The translations under genes and the position numbers were made by a program. Source: Acinetobacter guerrae (GTDB taxonomy: Bacteria; Pseudomonadota; Gammaproteobacteria; Pseudomonadales; Moraxellaceae). From it: a stretch of DNA of 64,000 bases. Of this stretch, positions 38,843 to 50,425 are shown in pieces. The first letter of the stretch is position 1; every line of letters begins with the position of its first letter. The notes beneath the pieces were generated by a model. It made no database searches and was not told the origin of the DNA. It saw nothing but the letters and a program-made list of their open reading frames with translations. The stretch spans positions 1 through 64,000 of the forward strand of contig NZ_LXGN01000011.1 in assembly GCF_009372255.1 (NCBI RefSeq). The letters are read 5' to 3'.

Positions 38843-39733
38843 ATGAATATTGACATTAGCGATATCAGATCATTTGTCACGGTTGCCGAGCTAAAAAGTA
38901 TTACCGCAGCAGCACATAAGCTCAATTATTTACAATCCAATATGACTGCCAAGATCAAGAAAATTGAAAACCATTACAAACGTCAACTTTTTATTCGTAA
39001 ACCCAAAGGTGTTGAACTGACAGAATCTGGACTGAACTTATATCGCCAGTATAAAAAAATGATTTTTACCTGGGAAGAAACTGAACATAAAATCTATCAA
39101 CAAGAAAATAATTTACGTTTTGGCACCAATACCAGTTTGGGAGGGATGCGCTTTTATCCATCATTTAGTCAACTTTATGACGCCTACCCTGACTTATCCA
39201 TTACCATGAAAACAGGCGCAACTGGATTTATTGAAGATGAAATATTAGCGGGAAATCTCGATATCGCTTATGTGCTTGGACATCCTAAACAAAAAAATCT
39301 TCAGTATATTCAAAAAGCTGAAGATCAACTTGTGATCATTGGCAAAAATGTCATTAACCATGAAAGTCTTGAAGACTGCTTAAATAATCAAAATATTTTG
39401 TTGGCATCTGAAGAATGCTGTTACGCCACAATGCTTAATAAAATTTATGCAGATTATGGTCTAAACAAAAGTGAATTCACCCATATTTATGATCATGAGG
39501 CTTTAATCCATTTCACACAACTTGGAATGGGTATCTCTATGCTTGCAAGATCGCTTATTGAGAAATTTAAGATTCAATATTATCGTGAAATACCTGAACA
39601 ATATCGGAATATTGGTTTATATCTGATTGCAAGAGCTGACCACATATTTACGCCAATTGAAAAGCAATTTATTGGATTAAACGACTCACTTCAAAATACG
39701 CAAACATCGGCTCAGATCAGGGTTGCCTCATGA
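38843..39733 (+). CDS. LysR-type transcriptional regulator
   Basis: This 296-residue regulator has an N-terminal helix-turn-helix (about 1-60: ISDIRSFVTVAELKSITAAA, then LNYLQSNMTAKIKKIE) and a periplasmic-binding-like effector domain (about 90-290). Its place opposite the DMT exporter suggests control of that gene, with an effector that the exporter removes. GAGG lies upstream of the ATG. Confidence 0.9.
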   Translation: MNIDISDIRSFVTVAELKSITAAAHKLNYLQSNMTAKIKKIENHYKRQLFIRKPKGVELTESGLNLYRQYKKMIFTWEETEHKIYQQENNLRFGTNTSLGGMRFYPSFSQLYDAYPDLSITMKTGATGFIEDEILAGNLDIAYVLGHPKQKNLQYIQKAEDQLVIIGKNVINHESLEDCLNNQNILLASEECCYATMLNKIYADYGLNKSEFTHIYDHEALIHFTQLGMGISMLARSLIEKFKIQYYREIPEQYRNIGLYLIARADHIFTPIEKQFIGLNDSLQNTQTSAQIRVAS

Positions 39734-39894
39734 CTTGAATTGAAAAATCTGCCTTGTAGGAAAATATCGCTATAGATTTTGTATTTTTCAGGGGGATATT
39801 GAACGATCAGAAAAAATAAAATAAAAAAAGTGCTACAATATCTGCCATTCTGAATTCTCAAGACCATCGTTTTAGGTCTTTTTATAAATGTTAG

Positions 39895-41247
<1,353 letters not shown>

Positions 41248-41295
41248 TTTTATCTTTAAACAAGCAACAAAGCGTATTGAGTTATTCAATACACC

Positions 41296-41331
41296 AATAA
41301 AAAAGAGGTTCAATTGAACCTCTTTTTTATT
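41296..41331. terminator. Bidirectional terminator between argG and the CSLREA gene
   Basis: A perfect palindrome (AAAAAAGAGGTTCAA with TTGAACCTCTTTTTT) serves both convergent genes. Confidence 0.92.
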
Positions 41332-41339
41332 GCCTTAAA

Positions 41340-43820
41340 TTAATGTCGACGACGATAAAGTACTAATCCCACCAGTCCAAGTACAGTAAAAATGCCTAAA
41401 CTACCACCACCGCTACTGCTTTGATTATTTGTAGTAGCCGCTGTATTTTTTAACGTTACAGTCGTTTCTTCAGACTTAGTTCCGTCAGCATCGTAAACTA
41501 AATAACTAAATTTATAGTCAAATACGTTAAAATTATTTTTTACCTGAATGCTAAGGTTACCACCATAACAGGTTTCTTTTTGATCTGGGTAAGGACATGG
41601 ACCACTACGTTCAGGCGTAATCGTGATACCCGAAGGCACAGTCGTTGTTCGTATTGGAAGTTCAATGCCATTTGAATCATGATAAAACGCAGGTTTGTTT
41701 GGTTTAGTTGTCAATTCTGAAACTGGCCCATCCCCATCATCAGAATCATTGCTCAATAAATTCACATTAATCTTCTGATCAGTTCCATATTGGATGGTGT
41801 ATTCATCAGCTTTTGCGATTGGAGCAATATTAACAAAGTTCACCTGCATCAAACCTGATGATTGTTTATCAGTATTGAGTGAACCATCTGCATTTTTTAA
41901 GGTTAAAGTATATTCGCAGAAGTTATATTCACCTGCCTGAGTAATACCATCGTCCAGACGATAAACCATAATTCGTTTAAGGTCAGATTTCCATTCGCAT
42001 CTCAAATTTTCATCTGGTCGAGCATCAAGTTTAGCAGTATCACCACTACCAGTAATCATCCCCACACCTAAAGGTTTTACAGATACAGCATAGGTATCTG
42101 TCGTCAAATGCTGGATTTGGCGACCTCCGTCCGATAATACAATTTCATCTGGTAAACTAAATTTAAAAGGATCTACATAGACTGCTCGATATTTTGCATT
42201 GGCTTTGGTATAGGTAATTAAATCCTCATATTCTTTAATACGTTTATTGTAATAAGGTAAAAAGTCGGGATTAGTATTTGAATCTGCAACTAATCCTTTA
42301 AAGAAATCAAGTTCTGATTGATAACTGTCCAATAAGGTCACAAGAGAGCTGTTTACAACCCCATTAATATCACCTGCGGTTAAACGCATGACTTCAGTAG
42401 AACCAATATCACAAGTATTACGTCCTGTCGGATTTAAAATGAGGGTTCCATCAGTGATACGGTTGATTCCTCGTTGATCCTGTGTACTACAACCATCCGT
42501 TTCCACATCAACCAAATCTGTATCTAGTTTATTATCCTTAGGGAAATAGAGCGGCAAGAAACTGGTATATTCTGATGGTGTCTGCAAGCTACTTAATACA
42601 CTTGAAAGAGTAGTGTTACTCATATCGATATTGGTATTGGTATTGGTATTGGTATTGGTATTGGTATCCTGTTCAGGAAATACCTCACTTGCAACATCAC
42701 ACTGACTTTGACTTCCAGCAGCCCAACTTATCGCATTATAGGCTAAACCAATACCCGTATCTTTTTGATCTTTTGCTTCGCCAAGCAAATAACGGCATGA
42801 GCGATTGCTATTGAATGCAAGCACGTTAAATGACAAAACCTTAATTCCGATTTTGTCATATAAAAAAGTACTGAACGCATTATTTTCTACAATCGTGTTA
42901 CTCACCATTTGCAAAGTACTTGCTGTACTTAACTTGTTTACATCTGTATTTACGCGGCTATCCCCGGTAAATTTTATGATACTCCCGTCATTCGAGTTGA
43001 CTGTATTTTGGGCGATTGTATTGGCAGTTAAAGTCGTAGAAGGCTCGCCACAAAATTCAAGTGTACTTTTACTATCAGTTGAACCATTGTTGATAAAACT
43101 GTTATTGGTAAACGTCAAAGTACGTTTATTATAAGCCAAATTATCCAGACAACTCATTGCTAGAACATCGCCAATATTGTCTACATCGTTTGGGTTTTTC
43201 TTAAAGGTTTTATTGCCCTGATAGATACTACTGGTCAAGGTTAATGAAGAATTATTACCTTCAAGATAAACAGCAGCACCCTGATTTGCTGTTGAATTTA
43301 AAATTGAAACACCTGTTAAGGTAGTTGCAGCCCCTAAATAAAGTGCACCACCTCGACTGTCACTTTTACCATTTTGCAGTTGAACATTACTGACTGTGAT
43401 AGAAGCTTTACTATTGCTTGTGTTGATTAATCTAGACTTTCCCTGACCATCAATAATACTAATCAAGGCAGTTTTAGCCGGATAATCATTGGTAATAACA
43501 TCAATCTTGCTATAGTCCTGAGGAATCTTACCCATCAGGGAAATGGATGATGCTGGAGTCAACTCCGAATTGAGCTTGTATGTCCCTGATTCAAGCTGAA
43601 TATAATCAATCGCTGAAGCGGCGATATTTCCTGCACCACATCCACCATAAGATCGATTCAGTTCAGCAGCTTTTAACGCCATCCGAAGTGAACATTTACT
43701 ACTACCCTGATCATCAATATCATCAAAAGTATTTACATAAATGGTTTTATCCTCTGCCGCCATTAAAGACATAGCAGATAAAACCATCAGTGTAAGCAGT
43801 CCTTTTTTATAATTTTTCAT
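41340..43820 (-). CDS. CSLREA-type surface protein with GlyGly-CTERM tail (rhombotarget-like)
   Basis: This 826-residue exported protein has a signal peptide (about 1-22), a CSLREA-type domain (CSLRMALKAAELN and SYGGCGAG, about 42-65), and a right-handed beta-helix-like region (about 100-350). A low-complexity Thr-Asn stretch lies near residue 390, and an Ig/cadherin-like module near 690 (ADEYTIQYGTDQKINVNLLS then NDSDDGDG). The end SSSGGGSLGIFTVLGLVGLV with YRRRH matches the GlyGly-CTERM sorting tail cleaved by rhombosortase. Acinetobacter is known to have such rhombotargets. It is downstream of a paralogue. It probably ends up at the outer surface; function unknown. Confidence 0.85.
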   Translation of the reverse strand: MKNYKKGLLTLMVLSAMSLMAAEDKTIYVNTFDDIDDQGSSKCSLRMALKAAELNRSYGGCGAGNIAASAIDYIQLESGTYKLNSELTPASSISLMGKIPQDYSKIDVITNDYPAKTALISIIDGQGKSRLINTSNSKASITVSNVQLQNGKSDSRGGALYLGAATTLTGVSILNSTANQGAAVYLEGNNSSLTLTSSIYQGNKTFKKNPNDVDNIGDVLAMSCLDNLAYNKRTLTFTNNSFINNGSTDSKSTLEFCGEPSTTLTANTIAQNTVNSNDGSIIKFTGDSRVNTDVNKLSTASTLQMVSNTIVENNAFSTFLYDKIGIKVLSFNVLAFNSNRSCRYLLGEAKDQKDTGIGLAYNAISWAAGSQSQCDVASEVFPEQDTNTNTNTNTNTNIDMSNTTLSSVLSSLQTPSEYTSFLPLYFPKDNKLDTDLVDVETDGCSTQDQRGINRITDGTLILNPTGRNTCDIGSTEVMRLTAGDINGVVNSSLVTLLDSYQSELDFFKGLVADSNTNPDFLPYYNKRIKEYEDLITYTKANAKYRAVYVDPFKFSLPDEIVLSDGGRQIQHLTTDTYAVSVKPLGVGMITGSGDTAKLDARPDENLRCEWKSDLKRIMVYRLDDGITQAGEYNFCEYTLTLKNADGSLNTDKQSSGLMQVNFVNIAPIAKADEYTIQYGTDQKINVNLLSNDSDDGDGPVSELTTKPNKPAFYHDSNGIELPIRTTTVPSGITITPERSGPCPYPDQKETCYGGNLSIQVKNNFNVFDYKFSYLVYDADGTKSEETTVTLKNTAATTNNQSSSGGGSLGIFTVLGLVGLVLYRRRH
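42631..42666. repeat. Six tandem TTGGTA hexamers in a coding region
   Basis: Six perfect copies give repeated Thr-Asn pairs in the linker between the beta-helix and the C-terminal half of the protein. Copy number changes would alter linker length by two residues each and never shift the frame. Confidence 0.9.
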
Positions 43821-43847
43821 GACTTAATCCCTTATATATCCCTATCC

Positions 43848-45761
43848 CTACTTTTTAAATCGTCTTAAACCTACAAGTCCCAATAAAGCGATTAACATTC
43901 CATAGCCAAAGCTACCACCACTGGTTTTTACCTTTTTACTTTCAAAATCATTTGGTGGATCCTGCACAATTTTTCCAGGAATATCGATATAACGATTTCC
44001 AATAGAATCACTAAAGCGAGTAATCGTGGTCATGACACGAAGTTTAAATTCATCAGAACCATGCCAGTTTCCATTTGGCACATAAGTCACATTACCTTCC
44101 TGATCGAGTGTTAATGTACCTTTAGATGGCGTGTGGGTTTGCACGATTTGCAAACAACCTGCCTGCCATGCTTTACCGTCTTCTCGTTTGCCCAATAAAC
44201 CTTCACATTCACTGGCTGGAAGTAATTCACCATCTGCTAACTGGTCGGCAATCGAAAACTTCGCAGTTTCACCATACAGAATATCCTGCCCCACTGGCGT
44301 AATAGAATCGGCATCAATGATCAATTCAATTGCACCAATATCACAAAGTTCTTTGGTACTGCGTGTCTTACCGCGCTGATCACTTGCTTCACAGCTCGAT
44401 AAACTAGTAATGTTCGTTCCATCACTTAACACACGTCCACGATTCACAATCAGTGAATCAGTTAAAGTGTTGTAAGACATTAACAGGCGTGGTTTAAAGA
44501 AGCCCAAAAATTGCTTTTCAGGTAAGTAGTATGGACAAAGCAAACCATCGGCTGGTGCAGCATCACACTTGCCTTCTATCTCTCCGGCCAATAATTTATT
44601 AGCGCCTACATTCACATTAGGGTCAGTCGCAGTGCCGCTACCACAATCACTCGTATTAGTCAGATTGTTAATCAGACTGGTTTTATCACCCTCTGCAAAT
44701 ACGCAGTTCGCTGAACCATTTTCAACAATAATGCTATTAGATACATAGGCATCACCTTTTGGTCCTTGTAAATATAGACCTGAGTTATTTCGGATCATGG
44801 TGATATTATTAATAATCATGCCATCACGTACATTCGCGATATAACCTGTATTATTAAAAATAGTACTGTTTTTTAAACCATATAGACGAGAACTTGCATT
44901 GCCACTGGTTGAATCATCATCAAATGCTGTCGCAGAATATAGCAATGTAGGCTTGTCTACACCTGTGGCTTTATTGTCGCGCAACACCGTTTGATAAAGT
45001 TGAAATCTTGGTAATTCACTATAAATAACTGCGCCTTGCGAAGCTGTATTATTTTGGAAGAAGACATTGACTGCTGTAATATAACCTGCACTCTTGTCTG
45101 TAGAAACACCCTCATTATAAATAGCACCTCCATTAACCGTAGCATGCCCATTTATCAGTTTGACATACTGTAAGCCTAAGACTTCACGGTTAAAGATCAA
45201 TCCCCCATTATTGATGGTACTGTTCGGATTACCCTCTAAATTGACTTCGAGAAGTGCGACATTATATTGTGCGCTATCAGTATTATCGTCATAAACATAA
45301 AAGATTCGGTCATTGCCTACCATTTTAATGGTAGCATTATTTAAACCGTACTGATTTTCACCGACACTGGTGTCATAGGTTGTTTTAAGCTGAAGGGCTT
45401 TTTGAATTTTAATTTGGCTGTTTAATTCATAGGTTTTTTGTTTTTCTAGCAACACAACGGCTGTAGAATCTTTGCCCCCACATCCGTTATATCCAGCCTC
45501 TGGCATTCCCTGATTGATATACTCAATTGCTTCGCGCAAAGAACAGAGACTATCGTTCTTAACTTCGTCTGCTGTTGTATTGACTATAATTTCGCCTGCA
45601 CTATATGCATGACCAGCAACTAACAACAGCCCAACGCCTATACCCCGCTTGAGCATATCTTTCTCCTTCATTTCCATTTTCATTATTTTTTTAAAGTCAC
45701 CAATTCCTAGCAACTTTTCAGTTAATTTGCGTACTTTCGCATAGCTTGAGTAATTACTCAA
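43848..45761 (-). CDS. CSLREA-type surface protein with GlyGly-CTERM tail, second copy
   Basis: This 637-residue paralogue of the preceding gene product has a signal segment (RGIGVGLLLVAGHAYSAGE, about 38-56), a CSLREAIEYINQG / GYNGCGGKD domain, and a parallel beta-helix-like part (about 130-400). A Ig-like module follows (GTLTLDQEGNVTYVPNGNWH, then GSDEFKLRV, about 540-590), and the tail SGGSFGYGMLIALLGLVGLR with RFKK is GlyGly-CTERM-like. The true start may be the inner Met near 45,675 (MKMEMKEKDMLKRG), preceding the signal segment; the longer start lacks a ribosome site. It lies 27 bases upstream of its paralogue, so both are probably one operon. Confidence 0.83.
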   Translation of the reverse strand: MSNYSSYAKVRKLTEKLLGIGDFKKIMKMEMKEKDMLKRGIGVGLLLVAGHAYSAGEIIVNTTADEVKNDSLCSLREAIEYINQGMPEAGYNGCGGKDSTAVVLLEKQKTYELNSQIKIQKALQLKTTYDTSVGENQYGLNNATIKMVGNDRIFYVYDDNTDSAQYNVALLEVNLEGNPNSTINNGGLIFNREVLGLQYVKLINGHATVNGGAIYNEGVSTDKSAGYITAVNVFFQNNTASQGAVIYSELPRFQLYQTVLRDNKATGVDKPTLLYSATAFDDDSTSGNASSRLYGLKNSTIFNNTGYIANVRDGMIINNITMIRNNSGLYLQGPKGDAYVSNSIIVENGSANCVFAEGDKTSLINNLTNTSDCGSGTATDPNVNVGANKLLAGEIEGKCDAAPADGLLCPYYLPEKQFLGFFKPRLLMSYNTLTDSLIVNRGRVLSDGTNITSLSSCEASDQRGKTRSTKELCDIGAIELIIDADSITPVGQDILYGETAKFSIADQLADGELLPASECEGLLGKREDGKAWQAGCLQIVQTHTPSKGTLTLDQEGNVTYVPNGNWHGSDEFKLRVMTTITRFSDSIGNRYIDIPGKIVQDPPNDFESKKVKTSGGSFGYGMLIALLGLVGLRRFKK

Positions 45762-45775
45762 GATTTTTCACGTGA

Positions 45776-46480
45776 CTACCGATACTCATCAATTAAGGCA
45801 TATATTTGCCTTAAAGTTGCATTAGAAAGCTTGGTTTTTTCACCTTTAAGTAATTTTTCAAGCTGTGCCAATGTTTGTAATAGTAAAGAGGCTTGATGCG
45901 GTCCATGCAATAACAAATATTCAATTATTTGCGGATCAAAATGCAAACCGCGACGTGCTACAGTCGATAAAACTAACGCTTCACGATCTGCATAAAGACT
46001 CCCACTCGGCACTTTAACACTTACTGCCTGAGTTAATCGTGATTGCAAATCTGGAAGTTCAAGTTTGAGTTCAATGGGTGCAACACGAGATGAAAATACC
46101 AGTTGCCCACCCACTTCATTATTATAATTAATCAGATGAAAAACTGCCCTTTGCCAATGTGGCACACCACTAATTGCTTCAATATCATCTAACGCGACCA
46201 GATCATAACGCTCTAACGAAGTAATGGCTTCGATCGGTGCATCCAGAAGTTCAAGTAAAGAAACTTTTATTGCAGATTTACCTATTTCTAGATAAGAGTC
46301 ACAAATTGCTGAAAGTAAATGACTTTTTCCAGAACCTGCACCACCATAAATATAGAAACGATTGACTAATCCTGCATGTAACTGCCGAACGGCATCAACA
46401 ACATGTCCCCAACCTGGCCCAGAAAAATCACTAATTCGGGCATCAAGTTGAGGTTCAATATCTAGCTGTAGTTGACGCAT
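45776..46480 (-). CDS. hda: DnaA regulatory inactivator Hda
   Basis: This 234-residue AAA+ protein, with the DNA-loaded sliding clamp, promotes hydrolysis of DnaA-bound ATP and so prevents re-initiation. The N-terminal clamp-binding motif is MRQLQLDIEPQ, the Walker A FYIYGGAGSGKSHLLSA (near residue 45), Walker B DLVALDDIEAISG (near 95). The DNA-binding domain IV of DnaA is absent, as in Hda. It follows the AI-2E permease gene by 33 bases. Cytosolic. Confidence 0.94.
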   Translation of the reverse strand: MRQLQLDIEPQLDARISDFSGPGWGHVVDAVRQLHAGLVNRFYIYGGAGSGKSHLLSAICDSYLEIGKSAIKVSLLELLDAPIEAITSLERYDLVALDDIEAISGVPHWQRAVFHLINYNNEVGGQLVFSSRVAPIELKLELPDLQSRLTQAVSVKVPSGSLYADREALVLSTVARRGLHFDPQIIEYLLLHGPHQASLLLQTLAQLEKLLKGEKTKLSNATLRQIYALIDEYR

Positions 46481-46513
46481 ACTATATTATAAACCTCGTG
46501 AGCAACCTCTTGG

Positions 46514-47704
46514 CTATTTGGGTGAAAAATCGTTTGGCACATCAGTATCTTGCGGTTTTTTTATTTCAATATCAAGATCAACGCTTTCAGTTTCTACACT
46601 AATATGCTCGCCGCCGCCATGTTGCACCACAACCGTTTGAGCACCATATAGTTGACTATGTTCATAAGCTTCACGAACATGCCGTAATAAAACCACAATA
46701 ACTGCGGCAACAGGCAACGCGATCAACATTCCCAAAAAGCCTGCAAGTTGGGCACCTGCCAGAACTGCAAACACAACAGCCACAGGTGAAAGTCCAATTT
46801 TATCACCCAATAGAAAGGGCTGTAAGATATAACCTTCAACTGCTTGCCCGATCATAAATACAACACCAACTAAAACAAGCTGTGTCCAGTCCACACCAAA
46901 CTGAAACAATGTCGCGATAACCGCAGCAATAATCCCTACAGCAAAACCCAAGTAAGGAATAATACTGGCTAATCCTGCCACAATCCCAATAATGAGTCCA
47001 ACTTCCAAGCCAATAAGTTGTAAGCCAACTGCATAGACAATACCTAATAACAGCATTACTAAAAATTGACCTTTTACAAATGCCCCTAAAACACTGTGAC
47101 ATTCCCTTACGATACGCATAGTACTTTGCTCATAAGGTTTTGGAATAAGACGATGCAGACTATGTAACATCCGTTCCCAATCCAACAGGAAATAAAATGC
47201 AATCACAGGGATTAATACAATTGTACCGCCAATCTGAATAAAACTCAGTCCAGATTGGGCAAGACGCAATGCCATGCTCTGGATACTATCGGCACTATAA
47301 TTGGTCTGAATATATTCCATTACAGCAGTTGAAATTTGATCGGTATCAATTTCCATACGCTCGACATTAAAGGTGTGTGACACCCACGGCAGAAAAGTTG
47401 CATTGATCCAATGAATGCCTGATGGAATACTATCGCGGGCATAAATCAATTGCTGCCAAACCAACGGAACGACAAACCAGATTGCCCATGTGAGTAAAAC
47501 ACCGATACCAATAAAAACAATACTAATAGATAACCAGCGTGGCAAACCAATTCTGGACAGTTTCTCGACCAATGGACTAAACAGGTATGCAATTAAAAAA
47601 GCACCAATAAATGGAATCACAACGGGTTTAAGTAAATAAAGTACCCAAAGTAAAAGTGCGATACCTGCTAGGATGAAGATACGGCGAAGCGTACGATCTT
47701 GCAT
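46514..47704 (-). CDS. AI-2E/PerM-family membrane protein
   Basis: This 396-residue inner membrane protein has about eight helices of the PerM/YhhT (AI-2E transporter) family. Signatures are KPVVIPFIGAFLIAYLFSPL near the start and IIGIVAGLASIIPYLGFAVG near residue 235. The start at 47704 (MQDRTLRRIFIL) is preceded by AAGG and fits the family better than 47773. Transported substrate is uncertain in this family. It precedes hda in the same unit and is divergent from purM, an arrangement common in gammaproteobacteria. Confidence 0.92.
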   Translation of the reverse strand: MQDRTLRRIFILAGIALLLWVLYLLKPVVIPFIGAFLIAYLFSPLVEKLSRIGLPRWLSISIVFIGIGVLLTWAIWFVVPLVWQQLIYARDSIPSGIHWINATFLPWVSHTFNVERMEIDTDQISTAVMEYIQTNYSADSIQSMALRLAQSGLSFIQIGGTIVLIPVIAFYFLLDWERMLHSLHRLIPKPYEQSTMRIVRECHSVLGAFVKGQFLVMLLLGIVYAVGLQLIGLEVGLIIGIVAGLASIIPYLGFAVGIIAAVIATLFQFGVDWTQLVLVGVVFMIGQAVEGYILQPFLLGDKIGLSPVAVVFAVLAGAQLAGFLGMLIALPVAAVIVVLLRHVREAYEHSQLYGAQTVVVQHGGGEHISVETESVDLDIEIKKPQDTDVPNDFSPK

Positions 47705-47838
47705 AAAATCTAGCCTTTTTTTAATGTATTCATTATAGATGTAAAAATATTTCATTAAAGATAGCATTTTCAAGCATAAATAACATAAGAGTTTCGTATA
47801 TTCAGGTTATAATCTGCCGCCAATGCGGAGACTTCACT

Positions 47839-48909
47839 ATGAGCAACTCAACTTCTACCCCAAATACTGGTTTAAGCTATAAAGATGCGGGCGTCGACAT
47901 TGAAGCGGGCGACGCACTGGTCGATCGTATCAAATCAGTCGCAAAACGCACCTCTCGTCCTGAAGTCATGGGCGGTCTTGGCGGCTTTGGCGCACTTTGC
48001 AAAATTCCTAAAGGCTATGAAGAACCAGTTTTAGTTTCTGGTACAGATGGCGTAGGTACAAAATTACGTTTGGCACTTAACCTTAATCGTCATGACACTA
48101 TTGGTCAGGATCTGGTTGCTATGTGTGTCAATGATTTATTGGTTTGTGGCGCAGAACCTTTATTCTTCCTCGATTATTATGCAACAGGCCATTTAAATGT
48201 GGACGTTGCAGCCAATGTTGTCACAGGGATTGGGAAAGGCTGTGAGCTTGCAGGTTGTGCACTTGTAGGCGGAGAAACTGCTGAAATGCCAGGTATGTAT
48301 GAAGGCGAAGATTACGACTTGGCTGGTTTTGCTGTAGGTGTTGTTGAGCAAAGTAAAATTATTGATGGCTCAAAAGTGAAAGCAGGTGATGTATTGATTG
48401 GTATCGCTTCAAGTGGTGCTCATTCAAATGGTTATTCACTGCTCCGTAAAATTCTTGATGTTAAAAATGTTGATTTGACTCAACAAATCGATGGGCGTTC
48501 ATTGGCTGATGTAGCAATGGAACCAACTCGAATCTATGTTAAACCTGTGCTTGAACTATGCAAACAGGTTGATGTACATGCGATGGCACATATTACAGGC
48601 GGTGGCTTACCAGGTAACTTACCACGTGTACTTCCAAATGGTGCTCAAGCAGTGATTGATGAAGCATCATGGGAATGGCCAGAGTTATTCAAACTGCTTC
48701 AACGCGAAGGTGGTGTAGAACAGTTTGAAATGTATCGTACCTTCAACTGTGGCGTTGGTATGGTCATCGCTATAGATGCTGCTGATGCTGCTAAAACAAT
48801 CGAATTGCTGAATTCACAAGGTGAAAAAGCATGGAAAATTGGTCACATTCAGGATAATGCTGAATCTATTGAAGGCGCTGACGAAAAAATTCGTGTGATC
48901 TTTGCATGA
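47839..48909 (+). CDS. purM: Phosphoribosylaminoimidazole (AIR) synthetase
   Basis: This 356-residue cytosolic enzyme makes AIR from FGAM with ATP, step five of purine synthesis. The N-terminal [20 protein letters not shown], the ATP-loop region [15 protein letters not shown], and the conserved [21 protein letters not shown] and [16 protein letters not shown] are all present. Length matches the family. A TATAAT lies at 47808-47813. Its stop overlaps purN by four bases (ATGA), so the two are translationally coupled. Confidence 0.97.
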   Translation: MSNSTSTPNTGLSYKDAGVDIEAGDALVDRIKSVAKRTSRPEVMGGLGGFGALCKIPKGYEEPVLVSGTDGVGTKLRLALNLNRHDTIGQDLVAMCVNDLLVCGAEPLFFLDYYATGHLNVDVAANVVTGIGKGCELAGCALVGGETAEMPGMYEGEDYDLAGFAVGVVEQSKIIDGSKVKAGDVLIGIASSGAHSNGYSLLRKILDVKNVDLTQQIDGRSLADVAMEPTRIYVKPVLELCKQVDVHAMAHITGGGLPGNLPRVLPNGAQAVIDEASWEWPELFKLLQREGGVEQFEMYRTFNCGVGMVIAIDAADAAKTIELLNSQGEKAWKIGHIQDNAESIEGADEKIRVIFA

Positions 48910-49547
48910 TTAAAATAGCAGTACTGGTTTCAGGAAATGGCAGTAACTTACAAGCTCTGATCGATGCCCAACTTGGGCAACATTTGTCAGGCAAAATTGT
49001 AGGAGTCATTTCCAACAAAGCAGATGCATATGCACTAGAGCGGGCCCAACAAGCACAAATCGAAACGCGAGTGATTGAACATAAAGCTTATCCTAAGCGT
49101 GAGATTTTTGATGATGCCATGCATCAACAACTTTTAGATTGGGATGTAGACCTTGTAGTACTCGCGGGTTTTATGCGTATCTTAAGTGAAAAATTTGTAC
49201 GGGCTTGGGAAGGGAAAATGATTAATATCCACCCTTCCCTATTACCGCTCTATAAAGGTATGCATACCCATCAGCGGGTTTTAAATACAGGTGACATGTT
49301 TCATGGCTGTACGGTTCATTACGTCACAGCGGAACTTGACGCAGGCCCTGCACTGTTGCAAGGTGTACTCAAAGTTAACCAACATGATAACCCCACAACC
49401 CTTGCAAAACGTGTGCATGAACTTGAACATGTAATTTATCCGCAAGTAGTTGAGTGGATTTGTACACAAACGATTCAATATCAAGCGGGTCAAGTTTTAT
49501 ATAAAGGTCAACCTCTTACTAAGCCGCTACAGTTTTGCCAGATTTAA
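48906..49547 (+). CDS. purN: Phosphoribosylglycinamide formyltransferase (formyl-THF type)
   Basis: This 213-residue enzyme formylates GAR with 10-formyl-tetrahydrofolate in purine synthesis. Recognisable are [18 protein letters not shown], the catalytic Asn-His in [16 protein letters not shown], and [20 protein letters not shown] containing the catalytic Asp. It starts within the purM stop and ends in a strong bidirectional terminator. Confidence 0.97.
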   Translation: MIKIAVLVSGNGSNLQALIDAQLGQHLSGKIVGVISNKADAYALERAQQAQIETRVIEHKAYPKREIFDDAMHQQLLDWDVDLVVLAGFMRILSEKFVRAWEGKMINIHPSLLPLYKGMHTHQRVLNTGDMFHGCTVHYVTAELDAGPALLQGVLKVNQHDNPTTLAKRVHELEHVIYPQVVEWICTQTIQYQAGQVLYKGQPLTKPLQFCQI

Positions 49548-49567
49548 ATAAAATAAAATTTTAGCCA

Positions 49568-49598
49568 CAAAAAAGCGCGTTTATTACGCGCTTTTTTG
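49568..49598. terminator. Bidirectional terminator between purN and a hydrolase gene
   Basis: CAAAAAAGCGCGT pairs with ACGCGCTTTTTTG around a TTATT loop. Confidence 0.9.
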
Positions 49599-50411
49599 TT
49601 GAGATTGCTCAACAATCAATTGTTTAATCTGATCCGATGTTTCCAATGGGTATTCCAATGGGAACATATGTCCACCTTTAACTACTGTATAAGGAATACC
49701 TAAAGTCTTTTTGGCTTTTTGTGGAAAACCGCGTTCGAGAAAATTACTTTTTTCACCAACCACCAGATGTACAGGTACGTGTGGAGAATGACGTGGCGTT
49801 AACCACCACCAAGATGGATTTTGACGAAAGATTTCCACTTCGTCGGCTTTAGGAATGGTCAATGTCATCCCACCACGCATCGGGTCTGGACTTAAACCAT
49901 ACTCAATATAAGCCTGAAAACATTCAGGATCAAAATGCTGATAAAACCCTTTAGGACGTAACAGTTCTGCAGCCTGCGCTTTAGATGCCCAATGATCTCG
50001 ACGGCGCGAAGACAAACCCGCTGGTGTCATTTGATCCACTTTTTTCGGACTGAGCAGCTTTGCCATATGAAACGCAAATGAATATCTACCTAAAATTAAG
50101 GGTGGATCTAGCATAATCACTTGCTTAAAAAGCTCTGGTCGTTGATAAGAAGCCATCAGCGTTAAAACTGAACCTAAAGAATGTCCCAGACCGATTACTT
50201 TACGCCCTTGCGCCTGCTGCACAATACTATCAATGACTTGATCTACTAAATGTGGCCAATGATTGGTAATCGGGTAGCGTTTATCTGGCCCAATCAAAGG
50301 CACATAAATAATGTCATAGTCATCTTTAAGTGCATTGAAAAGTTTTTGATAGACTTTAGAAGGCACGCCGTTGGCGTGCGCAAAGTGGATTAATGGTTTA
50401 TCAGATATCAT
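49584..50411 (-). CDS. Alpha/beta-fold hydrolase
   Basis: This 275-residue cytosolic hydrolase has the nucleophile motif VIGLGHSLGSVLTL (Ser near residue 78), a conserved LDPPLILG after the next strand, and the catalytic His in GGHMFPLEYP near residue 252. The opening HFAHANGVPSKVYQKL is typical of serine hydrolases of unknown substrate. Its end overlaps the terminator hairpin. It lies 14 bases downstream of the sppA-like gene on the same strand and is probably cotranscribed. Confidence 0.9.
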   Translation of the reverse strand: MISDKPLIHFAHANGVPSKVYQKLFNALKDDYDIIYVPLIGPDKRYPITNHWPHLVDQVIDSIVQQAQGRKVIGLGHSLGSVLTLMASYQRPELFKQVIMLDPPLILGRYSFAFHMAKLLSPKKVDQMTPAGLSSRRRDHWASKAQAAELLRPKGFYQHFDPECFQAYIEYGLSPDPMRGGMTLTIPKADEVEIFRQNPSWWWLTPRHSPHVPVHLVVGEKSNFLERGFPQKAKKTLGIPYTVVKGGHMFPLEYPLETSDQIKQLIVEQSQQKSA

Positions 50412-50425
50412 ATTTACGAACTCGA

